A stretch of 64,000 nucleotides of DNA from an uncultured Pelagibacteraceae bacterium (GCA_902625715.1 CACOCP010000003.1:46056-110055); one strand, 5' to 3'. Positions 22,148 through 34,326 are shown, counted from the stretch's first letter. Program-made: numbers and translations. Notes: generated by a model from the sequence alone, not told the origin.

Positions 22148-22297
22148 ATGTTTTATTTAAACAAAATTAAAGAAAGTCTATTAAAAAATAAGTATGGAAA
22201 ATTCATGATTGTTGGCGCGTTTACTTTCTTTTTTTTGAAAGGATTAGTTTGGTTAGGTATTTTTATTTTAGTTGGCTTTGGAGTATTAAATTATTAG
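22148..22297 (+). CDS. Small single-pass membrane protein, 49 aa, unknown function
   Basis: Translation MFYLNKIKESLLKNKYGKFMIVGAFTFFFLKGLVWLGIFILVGFGVLNY; 5 nt after the pnp stop; basic N-terminus then hydrophobic segment; below the ORF-track length cutoff. Confidence 0.6.
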   Translation: MFYLNKIKESLLKNKYGKFMIVGAFTFFFLKGLVWLGIFILVGFGVLNY

Positions 22298-22310
22298 ATA
22301 ATAATTATGC

Positions 22311-22361
22311 TAGTAAAATCTGGGGCACCTGGCAACAGGATGCCTCTAAAAAGTTTTACTA
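22311..22361. other. Long imperfect hairpin with GCAA tetraloop between convergent genes (candidate 3'-end element or small structured RNA)
   Basis: TAGTAAAA / TCT / GGGGCA-CCTG-GCAA-CAGG-A-TGCCTC / TAAAAAG? / TTTTACTA: three consecutive complementary stems sharing one GNRA loop. Confidence 0.7.
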
Positions 22362-22365
22362 AATT

Positions 22366-23151
22366 TTAGGAAATATTTTTGGGATCTGGCATCCCTACTT
22401 TATTGTACCCAGCATCTACATAGTGAATTTCACCAGTAACACCACCTGCAAGATCACTTAGCAGGTATAGAGCAGAATTTCCAACATCATGAATATCTAC
22501 GTTTCTTTTTAAAAATGAATGATCTTCGTTCCATTTATACAAAAATTTTGCATCCCCGATAGCTGATGCAGCTAATGTTTTAATAGGTCCTGCACTAATA
22601 GCATTAACTCTTATTTTTTTGGCTCCCAAATCTCTTGCTAAGTATTTTACACTAGATTCTAGTGCAGCTTTACAAACTCCCATAACATTATAATTAGGAA
22701 TAGCTTTATTTGCCTCATAGCTCAATGTGATCATGCTTCCTTTGGAATTCATTATCTTTGATGCCTCTCTAGCAACTTCTGTAAATGAGAAGCATGATAT
22801 AAGCATACTTCTTTGAAAGTTTTCTCTTGTTGTATTTAAATATTCACCGGAAAGTTCAGATTTGTCTGAAAAAGCTATTGCATGGACTACAAAATCGATC
22901 TCGCCCCAACTAGATTTTACATCTTCAAATAATTTTACTACATCCTCTTTTTTTTCGACATCACAGCTAAAAGTTACATTTGAATTTAGTTTTTCAGCTA
23001 AAGGTATAACCCTTTTTTTCAAAGCATCACCCAGATAAGTAAATGCTAGCTCGGCTCCTGCTTCTGATAGTTTTTGTGAAATACCCCAAGCAATGGATCT
23101 TTCATTTGCAACACCCATGATCAACCCTTTTTTGCCTTTCATTAAACTCAT
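22366..23151 (-). CDS. fabI: Enoyl-[acyl-carrier-protein] reductase (NADH)
   Basis: ORF 261 aa; GLIMGVANERSIAWGI, VMGVCKAALESSVKYLA. Confidence 0.97.
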   Translation of the reverse strand: MSLMKGKKGLIMGVANERSIAWGISQKLSEAGAELAFTYLGDALKKRVIPLAEKLNSNVTFSCDVEKKEDVVKLFEDVKSSWGEIDFVVHAIAFSDKSELSGEYLNTTRENFQRSMLISCFSFTEVAREASKIMNSKGSMITLSYEANKAIPNYNVMGVCKAALESSVKYLARDLGAKKIRVNAISAGPIKTLAASAIGDAKFLYKWNEDHSFLKRNVDIHDVGNSALYLLSDLAGGVTGEIHYVDAGYNKVGMPDPKNIS

Positions 23152-23154
23152 AGA

Positions 23155-24366
23155 TTAAACCTTCTCAAATATTAAAGTAGCGTTCGTTCCACCAAATCCA
23201 AAACTGTTTGACATTACTGAGTTAAGAGAAACATCTTTTTCTGTTTGGGTAACAATCGGATATTTTTTTGCATCCTCATCCATATCATTAATATTTGCAG
23301 ATGCTGTAATGAAACTATTTTTCATCATAATTAAACTGTAAATTGCCTCATGAACTGAAGCTGCACCTAATGGATGACCAGATAAAGATTTTGTAGAACT
23401 TATTTTTGGAATACCTTCACCAAATGCATCGCCTACCGCATTTAATTCAGTAATATCTCCAACAGGAGTTGAGGTTCCGTGTGTATTGATATAATCAATT
23501 TTATTTTTCGATGTTGATAAAGCCATTTTCATACATCTAACAGCACCTTCTCCAGATGGTGCAACCATATCATATCCATCAGAACTTGCCCCATACCCAG
23601 TTAGTTCAGCATAAATTTTTGCACCTCTTGCTTTTGCGTGTTCGTATTCTTCCATTACTAATACACCTGCTCCTCCAGCAATTACAAAACCATCTCTTGT
23701 TTTATCATATGCTCTAGATGCTTTTTCTGGAGTATCATTATATTTTGAGGATAGTGCAGTCATGGCATCAAACATTGCTGTCATAGCCCAATGTAATTCC
23801 TCACTGCCTCCGGCAAAAACAATATCTTGTTTACCCATTTGAATTAATTCACTTGCATGACCAATACAATGTCCGCTCGTAGCACATGCTGAACTCATTG
23901 TGTAATTCATACCTTTTATTTTAAATGGTACAGCAAGAGTTGCAGATGCAGTACTTGCCATTGTTCTTGGAACAATAAATGGACCCATTAATTTTGGAGT
24001 TTTTGCTCTTGTTTTATCAACTGACAAAACGACGTTCTCAATTGAAGGACCTCCCGATCCCATAACAATTCCTGTCTTAAAGTTACTTACATCTTTTTCT
24101 TCAAGACCAGAATCTGTAATTGCTTCTTTCATTGCGATGTAATTATATGCAGAACCGGATCCCATGAAACGGATTGTTTTTCTATCAACATGATCTTGAA
24201 GTTTAATGTTTGGTTTACCATGAACGTGACTTCTAAGGTTATGTTCTTTATATTCTTCTGAAAATGAAATTCCTGATCTTGAATTTAATAACGATTGATG
24301 AACTTCATCTTGATTATTTCCTAAACAAGAGACAATACCAATTCCTGTAATAACTACTCTTCTCAT
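23155..24366 (-). CDS. fabB: 3-oxoacyl-ACP synthase I
   Basis: ORF 403 aa; [28 protein letters not shown]; adjacent to fabA and fabI. Confidence 0.96.
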   Translation of the reverse strand: MRRVVITGIGIVSCLGNNQDEVHQSLLNSRSGISFSEEYKEHNLRSHVHGKPNIKLQDHVDRKTIRFMGSGSAYNYIAMKEAITDSGLEEKDVSNFKTGIVMGSGGPSIENVVLSVDKTRAKTPKLMGPFIVPRTMASTASATLAVPFKIKGMNYTMSSACATSGHCIGHASELIQMGKQDIVFAGGSEELHWAMTAMFDAMTALSSKYNDTPEKASRAYDKTRDGFVIAGGAGVLVMEEYEHAKARGAKIYAELTGYGASSDGYDMVAPSGEGAVRCMKMALSTSKNKIDYINTHGTSTPVGDITELNAVGDAFGEGIPKISSTKSLSGHPLGAASVHEAIYSLIMMKNSFITASANINDMDEDAKKYPIVTQTEKDVSLNSVMSNSFGFGGTNATLIFEKV

Positions 24367-24866
24367 TATTTGAATAATCCTACTTTTAAGTTTTCTGCTG
24401 AATATATTTTTTTACCGTCCGCACATAAAATACCATTTGCTAGTCCAACAGTTGTTTCGCCTTTAATTAAAATTCTTTTCATGTCTATTTCGTATGTTGC
24501 TATTTTGACGTCTTTAAGAACTTCACCAGTAAATTTTACGGTGCTTACGCCTAATGCTCTTCCTCTACCAGGGTTTCCAAGCCATCCTAAATAAAAACCA
24601 ACTAGCTGCCACATTGCATCTAAACCTAAGCAACCAGGCATAACAGGGTCCTCTTTAAAATGACAATCAAAAAACCATAAATCTTCTTTAATATCAAGTT
24701 CAGCTTTAATTAATCCTTTTTTAAAAACACCTTTAGTTTCATATATTTCTGAAATTCTATCAAACATTAACATTGGTGGAGATGGTAATTTTGCATTGCC
24801 AGGTCCAAAAAGTTCACCATTTGCACAGTGAATTAACTCATTATAGTTAAACGAGTTTTTTTTCAT
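24366..24866 (-). CDS. fabA: 3-hydroxydecanoyl-ACP dehydratase/isomerase
   Basis: ORF 166 aa; [31 protein letters not shown]. Confidence 0.97.
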   Translation of the reverse strand: MKKNSFNYNELIHCANGELFGPGNAKLPSPPMLMFDRISEIYETKGVFKKGLIKAELDIKEDLWFFDCHFKEDPVMPGCLGLDAMWQLVGFYLGWLGNPGRGRALGVSTVKFTGEVLKDVKIATYEIDMKRILIKGETTVGLANGILCADGKKIYSAENLKVGLFK

Positions 24867-24913
24867 AATTTTAATCTTCTACTTGATTTAACATGATTAT
24901 AATATACTTATAG

Positions 24914-24930
24914 TTTAGAATTATTATAAA
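24914..24930. promoter_or_regulatory. Candidate Irr-binding ICE box in the fabA-irr divergent region
   Basis: TTTAGAA-TTA-TTATAAA versus ICE consensus TTTAGAA-N3-TTCTAAA: 13 of 14 defined positions; 6 nt before the irr ATG. Confidence 0.75.
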
Positions 24931-24936
24931 TTATAC

Positions 24937-25350
24937 ATGCCAAAAACCAGTAATTTTATAAATAAACTTCGAAACTCAGGCTTAAGACCAACAAAACAGA
25001 GAATTAAAATCTGCGAAGTCTTATTTAATGAAGAAAAAACATTTCATTTTACAATAAATGATCTAGTAAAAAAAATTAAATCTGAGACAAGCGATAAAAT
25101 ATCTTTGGCTACAGTTTATAATACTGTTCATGCTTTTAGAAAAAAAGAATACCTAAAAGAAATTTCCATAGATTCAAATCAAAGTTACTTTGACACAAAC
25201 ATAAAAGATCATCATCATTTTTTTGATACATCGAAAAATAAATTAATAGATATAGATAATAAAGACGTCGGACCTATAAAAATAAATAAATCTATACCTG
25301 GAAAAAAAATAAAATCAGTTGAAGTTCTAGTAAAAATAGAAGATCAATAA
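24937..25350 (+). CDS. irr: Iron response regulator Irr (Fur superfamily)
   Basis: ORF 137 aa; LRNSGLRPTKQRIKICEVLF, SLATVYNTVHAF, SYFDTNIKDHHHFF are Irr-type signatures; alphaproteobacterial irr-fabA-fabB-fabI neighbourhood. Confidence 0.9.
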   Translation: MPKTSNFINKLRNSGLRPTKQRIKICEVLFNEEKTFHFTINDLVKKIKSETSDKISLATVYNTVHAFRKKEYLKEISIDSNQSYFDTNIKDHHHFFDTSKNKLIDIDNKDVGPIKINKSIPGKKIKSVEVLVKIEDQ

Positions 25351-25376
25351 TCCACATTAAAATCGTTCTAAACTAT

Positions 25377-25405
25377 TTGACATTCTTTTTTAGAATCATT
25401 ATAAA
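25377..25405 (+). promoter_or_regulatory. Sigma-70-type promoter of katG
   Basis: TTGACA (25377-25382), 17-nt spacer, TATAAA (25400-25405). Confidence 0.8.
25389..25405. promoter_or_regulatory. Candidate Irr-binding ICE box overlapping katG -10
   Basis: TTTAGAA-TCA-TTATAAA: 13 of 14 matches to TTTAGAA-N3-TTCTAAA, with the same single mismatch as the irr-proximal site. Confidence 0.75.
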
Positions 25406-25449
25406 GTAGAGTATCTATTGGTATTTTAGAAAAATTTAAAAGGAGATAA

Positions 25450-27687
<2,238 letters not shown>

Positions 27688-27722
27688 TAAAAAACCAAAA
27701 TTTGATCTTATTAAATTTGCAT

Positions 27723-28178
27723 TTAATTAGTATTTGATCCCCAAATATTTTTTTTGTCAATCCAACCATTAAATTCCTCTGTTTGAATTTTGCACCAATT
27801 ATTTTCACACTTTTTAACAATTAATAATCTTCCTTTATCTATCTTAGCCAACGGTTTTGAAAATTTAGAGGGTTTTTTAAATAATATTTTTTTTTTAAGC
27901 GCTACAAATGATTTGGATTTTCTTAATTGAGAAATATGTATCCAACCACTGTTATTTTTATGATCAATAATCCTTCTAAAATTCTCTTTTTTATCAATTA
28001 CTTTAATTGGTAGTTGAATTTTTTTATAAACAAATTTAATCGGATAATCAAAACTTGGTCCATACCTTACATTTACCTTATCATTTTTAAGCATAAGAAA
28101 CTTGTCATTTGCATAGCCAGATTGAATAAATAATAATATCGAGACCGTTATAAGAATTATCTTTTTAAACATGTGCAA
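27723..28178 (-). CDS. Secreted SH3-domain protein
   Basis: ORF 151 aa; signal peptide, two SH3b-like repeats (KVNVRYGPSFDYPIKFVYKK; WCKIQTEEFNGWIDKKNIWG). Confidence 0.85.
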   Translation of the reverse strand: MHMFKKIILITVSILLFIQSGYANDKFLMLKNDKVNVRYGPSFDYPIKFVYKKIQLPIKVIDKKENFRRIIDHKNNSGWIHISQLRKSKSFVALKKKILFKKPSKFSKPLAKIDKGRLLIVKKCENNWCKIQTEEFNGWIDKKNIWGSNTN

Positions 28179-28915
28179 TTATTTCTTTTTTTAAAATTTA
28201 CTTTTCTAAGTGTAAGATTTAACAAATCCATTATTATAATTTTATTTTTAGAATTATTTTTAATTCCCAGAATAAATTTTAGCGCTTCATTAGCTTGCAT
28301 TGAGCCTATCACATTTGCAATTGGGCCAAGAATTCCCTCGGATTCACAATTTAATATCTCATCTGACGGCATACCTTGGTAGAAACAATTCAAACAGGCA
28401 ATACCTTTTTTTGAAAAATCAAAACAAAATATATGACCATCAAATTTACTTATTGCTCCTATTATTAATTTTTTTTTATATTTTAATGAATATTTGTTAA
28501 GCAAAAATTTAGTAGGAAAGTTGTCTGTTCCATCAACAATTATATCGAATTTTGGTAGAATTTTATCTAAATTTTTATCATTTGCTTTTTCTTTAAAAGT
28601 TTTCAATTTAATTTTGTTATTAATTAATTTAATTTTTTTTTTTATTACCTCTAATTTGTACTTACCTACATCATTAAAATTATAGAGAGTTTGTCTATGT
28701 AAATTGCTATAGTCAACTTTGTCATGTTCAATGACACCTAAAAAACCAACACCTGCTCTAACTAATAAATCAATTACTGGACTACCCAAACCACCCGCAC
28801 CAACCACTAATATTTTTGAATTAAATATTTTTTTTTGTCCAATAATTCCAACATCTTTTAGAACTATTTGCCTTGAATATTTGTTTAGAGTTTTTTTATT
28901 TAGTAAGTTCTTCAT
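28157..28915 (-). CDS. ThiF/MoeB/HesA family adenylyltransferase
   Basis: ORF 252 aa; [54 protein letters not shown]. Confidence 0.94.
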   Translation of the reverse strand: MKNLLNKKTLNKYSRQIVLKDVGIIGQKKIFNSKILVVGAGGLGSPVIDLLVRAGVGFLGVIEHDKVDYSNLHRQTLYNFNDVGKYKLEVIKKKIKLINNKIKLKTFKEKANDKNLDKILPKFDIIVDGTDNFPTKFLLNKYSLKYKKKLIIGAISKFDGHIFCFDFSKKGIACLNCFYQGMPSDEILNCESEGILGPIANVIGSMQANEALKFILGIKNNSKNKIIIMDLLNLTLRKVNFKKRNNCTCLKR

Positions 28916-29349
28916 TTACCTGTAGATCCAAAGCCACCAGATCCTCTTAATGTATCGGGCAACTCATCTACTTCATCAAAAGAAGCTTTCAGAACTGGCA
29001 TTAAAACTATTTGTGCTATTCTATCTCCATTATTTACTATAAATTCATCAACTCCATGATTAAATAATATAACTTTTAACTCTCCCCTATAGTCACTATC
29101 AATCGTACCAGGTGTATTGAGTATGCTTATTTGAGACTTTGCTGCTAAACCTGACCGAGGTCTAATTTGTATCTCTGTATCTTTAGGAATAGCTATGGAT
29201 ATTCCAGTTGGTATTAATTCAGAATTATTTGGCTTTATTTTCAAAGATTCTTTTAAAAATGCCATGAGATCCATACCTGATGATCCTTCAGTTTCATATT
29301 GTGGAATTTTGACCTTAGGGTCAAGTTTCTTTATCTTTATTTTGATCAT
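28912..29349 (-). CDS. dut: dUTP diphosphatase
   Basis: ORF 145 aa; [48 protein letters not shown]. Confidence 0.97.
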   Translation of the reverse strand: MIKIKIKKLDPKVKIPQYETEGSSGMDLMAFLKESLKIKPNNSELIPTGISIAIPKDTEIQIRPRSGLAAKSQISILNTPGTIDSDYRGELKVILFNHGVDEFIVNNGDRIAQIVLMPVLKASFDEVDELPDTLRGSGGFGSTGK

Positions 29350-30548
29350 TAATTAAGATTTTTAATAACTCTTTCAACTATATTTTCTGCAATTAATGAT
29401 TTATTCATCTTATGTAGTATCTCGTTCTTATTATTTTTATAAAAAATTTTAACTTCATTGTATTCTGAATCAAATCCTATTTCATTATCTGATACATTAT
29501 TAGCAATAATCCAATCACAATTTTTACTACTTAGCTTATCTTTCGCATTTAAATCTAAATTTTCTGTTTCAGCAGCAAAACCTACAGTGAGTTTTGGTCG
29601 TAGTGAATTATGTTTTGAAACAAAAGATAATATATCTGTATTTTTGATCATGCTAAAGTCTAGTTCAGCATTTTTTTTAATTTTTTCTTTATTATATTTT
29701 TTAAATTTATAATCACACACAGCGGCTGAAAAAACAGCAACATCAACCGGAAGGTTTTCTATTGTTTTTTTTAACATTTCTTCTGCAGTTTCAACTTCAA
29801 TAAATTTTATATCCTCCAAAGGCTTTAAGTTTGTTTCTCCTGATATTAATGTTGTTTCAAATCCGTTATCTCTAAATGATTTAGCGATTTCATAACCTTG
29901 CTTTCCACTTGATTTATTTGTTAAATATCTAACTGGATCCAAATACTCCTTGGTAGGACCTGCTGTGACTAAAGCCTTATATTTTTTATTTTTTTGTATA
30001 TTAGATAAGTAATTTTCAATATGGAAAAGGATATCTGATGGTTCGGTCATTTTTCCCTCACCATACTCTCCACATGCCATATCTCCGATCTCTGGACCTA
30101 TTATACTATAACCATATTCCCTTAGTTTAATTATATTTTTTTTATTTGATGGATGATCCCACATTCTTACATTCATCGCTGGTACTATAAAGATTTTTTT
30201 ATTTGATGCTAATAATACAGTGGATGCCAGATCATCTGTTAATCCATTACTCAATTTTGATATTGTATTAGCTGTTGCTGGCACTACAATAATCAAATCC
30301 GCCCATCTTGACAATGAAATATGATCCATTTCACTTTCACTCTCTGAGCTAAATAAATCTTCATATACCTTCCCTTGAGAAAGGGATGTTATCGATAAAG
30401 GTGTTACGAATTCTTTGGCACTTTTAGTAATGATTGTTTTTATTTCTACTTGTTTTTTTTTCAAACCTCTAATTAATTCAAGACTTTTATAAGCAGAAAT
30501 ACCTCCACAAATTACCACAAGTATTTTTTTGTTTGACAAACTATTCAT
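29349..30548 (-). CDS. coaBC: Bifunctional phosphopantothenoylcysteine decarboxylase/phosphopantothenate-cysteine ligase
   Basis: ORF 399 aa; [60 protein letters not shown]. Confidence 0.96.
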   Translation of the reverse strand: MNSLSNKKILVVICGGISAYKSLELIRGLKKKQVEIKTIITKSAKEFVTPLSITSLSQGKVYEDLFSSESESEMDHISLSRWADLIIVVPATANTISKLSNGLTDDLASTVLLASNKKIFIVPAMNVRMWDHPSNKKNIIKLREYGYSIIGPEIGDMACGEYGEGKMTEPSDILFHIENYLSNIQKNKKYKALVTAGPTKEYLDPVRYLTNKSSGKQGYEIAKSFRDNGFETTLISGETNLKPLEDIKFIEVETAEEMLKKTIENLPVDVAVFSAAVCDYKFKKYNKEKIKKNAELDFSMIKNTDILSFVSKHNSLRPKLTVGFAAETENLDLNAKDKLSSKNCDWIIANNVSDNEIGFDSEYNEVKIFYKNNKNEILHKMNKSLIAENIVERVIKNLN

Positions 30549-30556
30549 GCGAGAGA

Positions 30557-32134
30557 TTAAAATACCAATAAAGTAACAATTACAAGCAATAATAAACCAA
30601 TAATTGACTGATTTCTAAAGCTAGACATTTCTGATTTTTTTACGTTTAACTCATTAAATGAGCTAGAGTTCTGAGGAATTTGCCCACTTGCTAGAAATGT
30701 TAAAGCTTGATTAGCTTTATCCATAATTTGTGGTAATTCAGGCAATCTCTTAATTACTTCTGCAGAATTTTTAAGTGTTTCATTAAATGAATTTATTGGA
30801 TCCTTTGTTTCTCTGAGCCATTTTTCAAGAACAGGCTTGGATGTTTCCCATATATTTGTGTCAGGGTTAAGCCTTCTTGCTACTCCTTCGACAACTACCA
30901 TTGTTTTTTGTAACATAAGAAGTTGAGGTTGAGTTTGCATATTAAATTTTTCTGTCACGTCAAATAGTTGTTTAAGTAATTTTCCGCCAGAAATATCTTT
31001 TACGGATTGGCCAAATATAGGTTCTCCTATTGATCTTAATGCTTGAGCAAGATCATCCACAGGCACATCCTTTGGCACAAGTCCAGCAACCAAATGTACC
31101 TCTGCAACTTTTTTATAATCTCTTTGGATAAAACCGTATAAAATCTCTGCTAAAAATCTTTGGCTTACTTTATCTAATCTACCCATTATTCCAAAATCAA
31201 TAGGAACTATTTGACCACTTTTATTTATAAAAATATTTCCCTGATGCATATCTGCATGAAAAAAACCATCTCTTACAGCGTGTCTTAAAAAATGTTGAAT
31301 TATATCTGATGCTATTTTTTTTGCATCAATATTTCTATTTCCAATTTCATCAGTTTCTCTAATTGAAACTCCATCTACCCAATCAAGTGTCATGACATTT
31401 TCACTAGTAAAATTCCAATATATTTTAGGAACTAGAAAACCCTCATCATTTTTTGTATTTTCTCCATATTCGTTTGCTGCTGCTGCCTCAAACCTTAGAT
31501 CCATTTCAAGATTTGTTATCTCCTTTAGTAAAAAAACAACTTCAACCAATTTAAGTCTTTTAGTTTTTTTTACAAACGACTCTACAAAAAAAGCAAACAA
31601 CATTAGTGCATCGATTTCCTCATTAAATATTTTTTTTATATCTGGTCTCAAAATTTTGATAGCAACATCTTTTATAGTTCCACCATCATTAATCTGCGCT
31701 TTATGAACTTGTGCAATTGAGGCAGCTGCAACTGGTTCACTAAGATTTATTATTGAATTAAAACTCTGATCACCTAAATCTTTTTTAATAATTTCTTTAG
31801 CTTTCTCCAATGAAAATGGAGGCAATTTATCCTGGAGATTTTCTAGTTCTTTTGATAATTCATCACCTATTATGTCAGGCCTGGTTGCTAAAAACTGTCC
31901 TAATTTTATAAATGTGGTTCCCATAGATTGAAGTGACGAGGATAATCTTTCACCTTGATTTAATGAACTATCAACTTTTTTATTGTTCGAAAAAGAAAAT
32001 GATAAAATGCTAAATAAAACTTTTACTAATAATGGTGGTTCATTAAATCTAGTTGCAATTTTTAGCGCATCTGATTTTGCGAGTTTTCGACCAAGTTTAA
32101 AAAGAGTAATCAATTTTTTAATCATAATTTCCAT
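30557..32134 (-). CDS. ubiB: Ubiquinone biosynthesis kinase-like protein UbiB
   Basis: ORF 525 aa; GTTFIKLGQFLATRPDIIG, KKPGQ-type region, GFFHADMHQGNIFINKSGQIVPIDFGIMGRL. Confidence 0.96.
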   Translation of the reverse strand: MEIMIKKLITLFKLGRKLAKSDALKIATRFNEPPLLVKVLFSILSFSFSNNKKVDSSLNQGERLSSSLQSMGTTFIKLGQFLATRPDIIGDELSKELENLQDKLPPFSLEKAKEIIKKDLGDQSFNSIINLSEPVAAASIAQVHKAQINDGGTIKDVAIKILRPDIKKIFNEEIDALMLFAFFVESFVKKTKRLKLVEVVFLLKEITNLEMDLRFEAAAANEYGENTKNDEGFLVPKIYWNFTSENVMTLDWVDGVSIRETDEIGNRNIDAKKIASDIIQHFLRHAVRDGFFHADMHQGNIFINKSGQIVPIDFGIMGRLDKVSQRFLAEILYGFIQRDYKKVAEVHLVAGLVPKDVPVDDLAQALRSIGEPIFGQSVKDISGGKLLKQLFDVTEKFNMQTQPQLLMLQKTMVVVEGVARRLNPDTNIWETSKPVLEKWLRETKDPINSFNETLKNSAEVIKRLPELPQIMDKANQALTFLASGQIPQNSSSFNELNVKKSEMSSFRNQSIIGLLLLVIVTLLVF

Positions 32135-32826
32135 CCTGAATGTATTGCAACAATTCCTCCAGATAAATTTCTATAACTACAATTTTGGAAATTATTACTT
32201 TTAAGTAATTCTATTAATTCTTCTTGGTTAATAAAATTTTCAATACTTTTTACTAAATATTCGTAAGGCTTTTTGTCTCCAACAATAAATTTTCCTAAAT
32301 ATGGAATTAACTTTGAGTAATTTTTGTAAGCAAAATCTAAGTTTGAATTCTGTATTTTTGAAAACTCTAAACACAAAAAACGCCCTCCCGGCTTTAAAAC
32401 TCGATACGCCTCTGAAAGTGATTTGTCTAAGTTTTTAGTGTTTCTCAATCCAAAACTAATTGTATAATAATCACAAGTTTCATTTTCTAATGGTAAATTT
32501 TCCGCTGAACCAATAATCCATTTAATATTTTTATATTTTCTTAGCTTCTTTTTACCTATATTTATCATTCCCTCATTGGGGTCTATACAAATTGCATTAT
32601 TTAAATTTTTAGTTTTATCAAGAAATAATTTTGCAAGATCTCCAGTTCCACAAGCTACATCCAACAAGATTTTATTTGTTCCAGGGTTCATCCAAAACAT
32701 TAGATCATTTTTCCATATCCTGTGAATACCAAAGGACATAAAATCATTCATGAGGTCGTATTTATCAAAAACTTTATCAAATACACCTTGCACAAGTCCC
32801 TTTTTATTTTGAAGATATTGTTGCAT
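32122..32826 (-). CDS. ubiE: Demethylmenaquinone/ubiquinone C-methyltransferase UbiE
   Basis: ORF 234 aa; VFDKVFDKYDLMNDFMSFGIHRIWK, LDVACGTGDLA, ISFGLRN. Confidence 0.96.
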   Translation of the reverse strand: MQQYLQNKKGLVQGVFDKVFDKYDLMNDFMSFGIHRIWKNDLMFWMNPGTNKILLDVACGTGDLAKLFLDKTKNLNNAICIDPNEGMINIGKKKLRKYKNIKWIIGSAENLPLENETCDYYTISFGLRNTKNLDKSLSEAYRVLKPGGRFLCLEFSKIQNSNLDFAYKNYSKLIPYLGKFIVGDKKPYEYLVKSIENFINQEELIELLKSNNFQNCSYRNLSGGIVAIHSGWKL

Positions 32827-32859
32827 AAATAAATAATTTTAAGATTAATATAGTATTTA

Positions 32860-33723
32860 ATGCCAGAATTGCCAGAAGTAGAAATTGTAAGAAAATCATT
32901 AAACAAAAAAATATCAGGAAAAATTATTAATGAAGTAAGGGTAAAAAACCGAAATTTACGTCTTAAAATCCCAAAAAATTTTGAAATAAAATTGAAGAGA
33001 AAAAAAATAAAAAAAATTGGAAGATTTTCTAAATATATAATATTTTTTTTTGATGATAATTCTTACTGTTTAATTCACCTAGGAATGTCTGGTACTATTC
33101 ATTTATTAAATACATATTCAAAGAAAAAATTTACTAACACTAGCTTTTATCATAGCCCTCATTTACCAAAAAAACACAATCATGTTGAAATTCGATTTAA
33201 TGATTTAAAATTAGTTTATAATGATCCTAGAAGATTTGGATATATTTTATTCATTAATTCTAAAAAAGAGCTATTAAAAAAATTTGAAAAATTTGGACCT
33301 GAACCTTTTTCAAAAAACTTCAATACTAATTATGTAAAGAGATATTTTAGAAATAAAAAAAAAAATATTAAAAATTTCTTGTTAGACCAAAATTTTGTTT
33401 CCGGAATTGGAAATATTTATGCTAGTGAAATATTATTTGAGTGTAAGATAAATCCGTTAATTTCAGTCGATCTTTTAAAAGAAGAGCAAATAGACAAAAT
33501 TATTAAACAATCTAAAAAAGTATTAAAAAAATCAATAGTTAAAGGTGGATCTTCCATAAGAGATTTTAAAAATACTTCGGGTAACAAGGGTTTATTTCAA
33601 AATGAATTTAAGGTCTATAATAGAGAAAACTTAAAATGTCTCCGAAAAACTTGTAGAGGAAAAATTTTTAAAATAGTTGTTACAAATAGATCGAGTTTTT
33701 TTTGTAATAAATGCCAAAAATAA
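32860..33723 (+). CDS. mutM: Formamidopyrimidine-DNA glycosylase
   Basis: ORF 287 aa; MPELPEVEIVRKSL, ASEILFECKINPL, C-terminal zinc finger C-x4-C...C-x2-C. Confidence 0.96.
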   Translation: MPELPEVEIVRKSLNKKISGKIINEVRVKNRNLRLKIPKNFEIKLKRKKIKKIGRFSKYIIFFFDDNSYCLIHLGMSGTIHLLNTYSKKKFTNTSFYHSPHLPKKHNHVEIRFNDLKLVYNDPRRFGYILFINSKKELLKKFEKFGPEPFSKNFNTNYVKRYFRNKKKNIKNFLLDQNFVSGIGNIYASEILFECKINPLISVDLLKEEQIDKIIKQSKKVLKKSIVKGGSSIRDFKNTSGNKGLFQNEFKVYNRENLKCLRKTCRGKIFKIVVTNRSSFFCNKCQK

Positions 33724-33736
33724 AAAAATTATTATA

Positions 33737-33765
33737 TTGACCAGTTTTATATCTCAATATATACA
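33737..33765 (+). promoter_or_regulatory. Sigma-70-type promoter of rpsT
   Basis: TTGACC (33737-33742), 17-nt spacer, TATACA (33760-33765), 9 nt before the rpsT ATG. Confidence 0.65.
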
Positions 33766-33774
33766 ATCGCGTTT

Positions 33775-34035
33775 ATGGCAAATACCAAATCAGCAATTAA
33801 GAGAGTTCGTAGAATATCTAGACAGACGGCTGTTAATAGGTCAAGAAAAAGTAAATTTAGATCTGCAGTAAAAAAAATGAACGTTTTAATAGAAAAAAAA
33901 GAAAAAAAAGAAGCCCTTGCCTTTTTACCAAAGCTAAATTCTGAGTTAATGAGAATTTCTAAGACTGGCGTGATAAAAAAACAAAATGCGTCAAGAAATA
34001 TTTCCAGAATAACAAAAAAAATTAATTCTTTATAA
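33775..34035 (+). CDS. rpsT: 30S ribosomal protein S20
   Basis: ORF 86 aa; MANTKSAIKRVRRISRQTAVNRSRKSKFRSAVKKM. Confidence 0.96.
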   Translation: MANTKSAIKRVRRISRQTAVNRSRKSKFRSAVKKMNVLIEKKEKKEALAFLPKLNSELMRISKTGVIKKQNASRNISRITKKINSL

Positions 34036-34326
34036 CAACTTTAAGTAGTTAATAAAAAATATATATATAATTTATATTTTTAGATTAATTCTAATTACAA
34101 CCAGTGGTTTGAATATTAAAAAACAACATCTAAATTCTAAATTAGTTACATCACAAAATATATAAAAATAATTTTATCTAGAAAGTAAATTTTATTTTAC
34201 TAACTTTGAGTTGTTAATTTAATGATTCAATCTGTAATTTATACAATTCTAAATTTTATTTTTTTTTGAATTTATAAATTAATTTATTGCATAAAAATTT
34301 TAGATAAGTTTTAAGGGATTCCCACC

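Noticed and set aside
33677-33871. 64-aa plus-strand ORF bridging mutM and rpsT
   Set aside because: Overlaps the end of mutM and the start of rpsT in another frame with no domain; not supported.
34036-34326. Definite oriC call
   Set aside because: No consensus DnaA boxes could be read by eye; kept only as a low-confidence hypothesis in findings.
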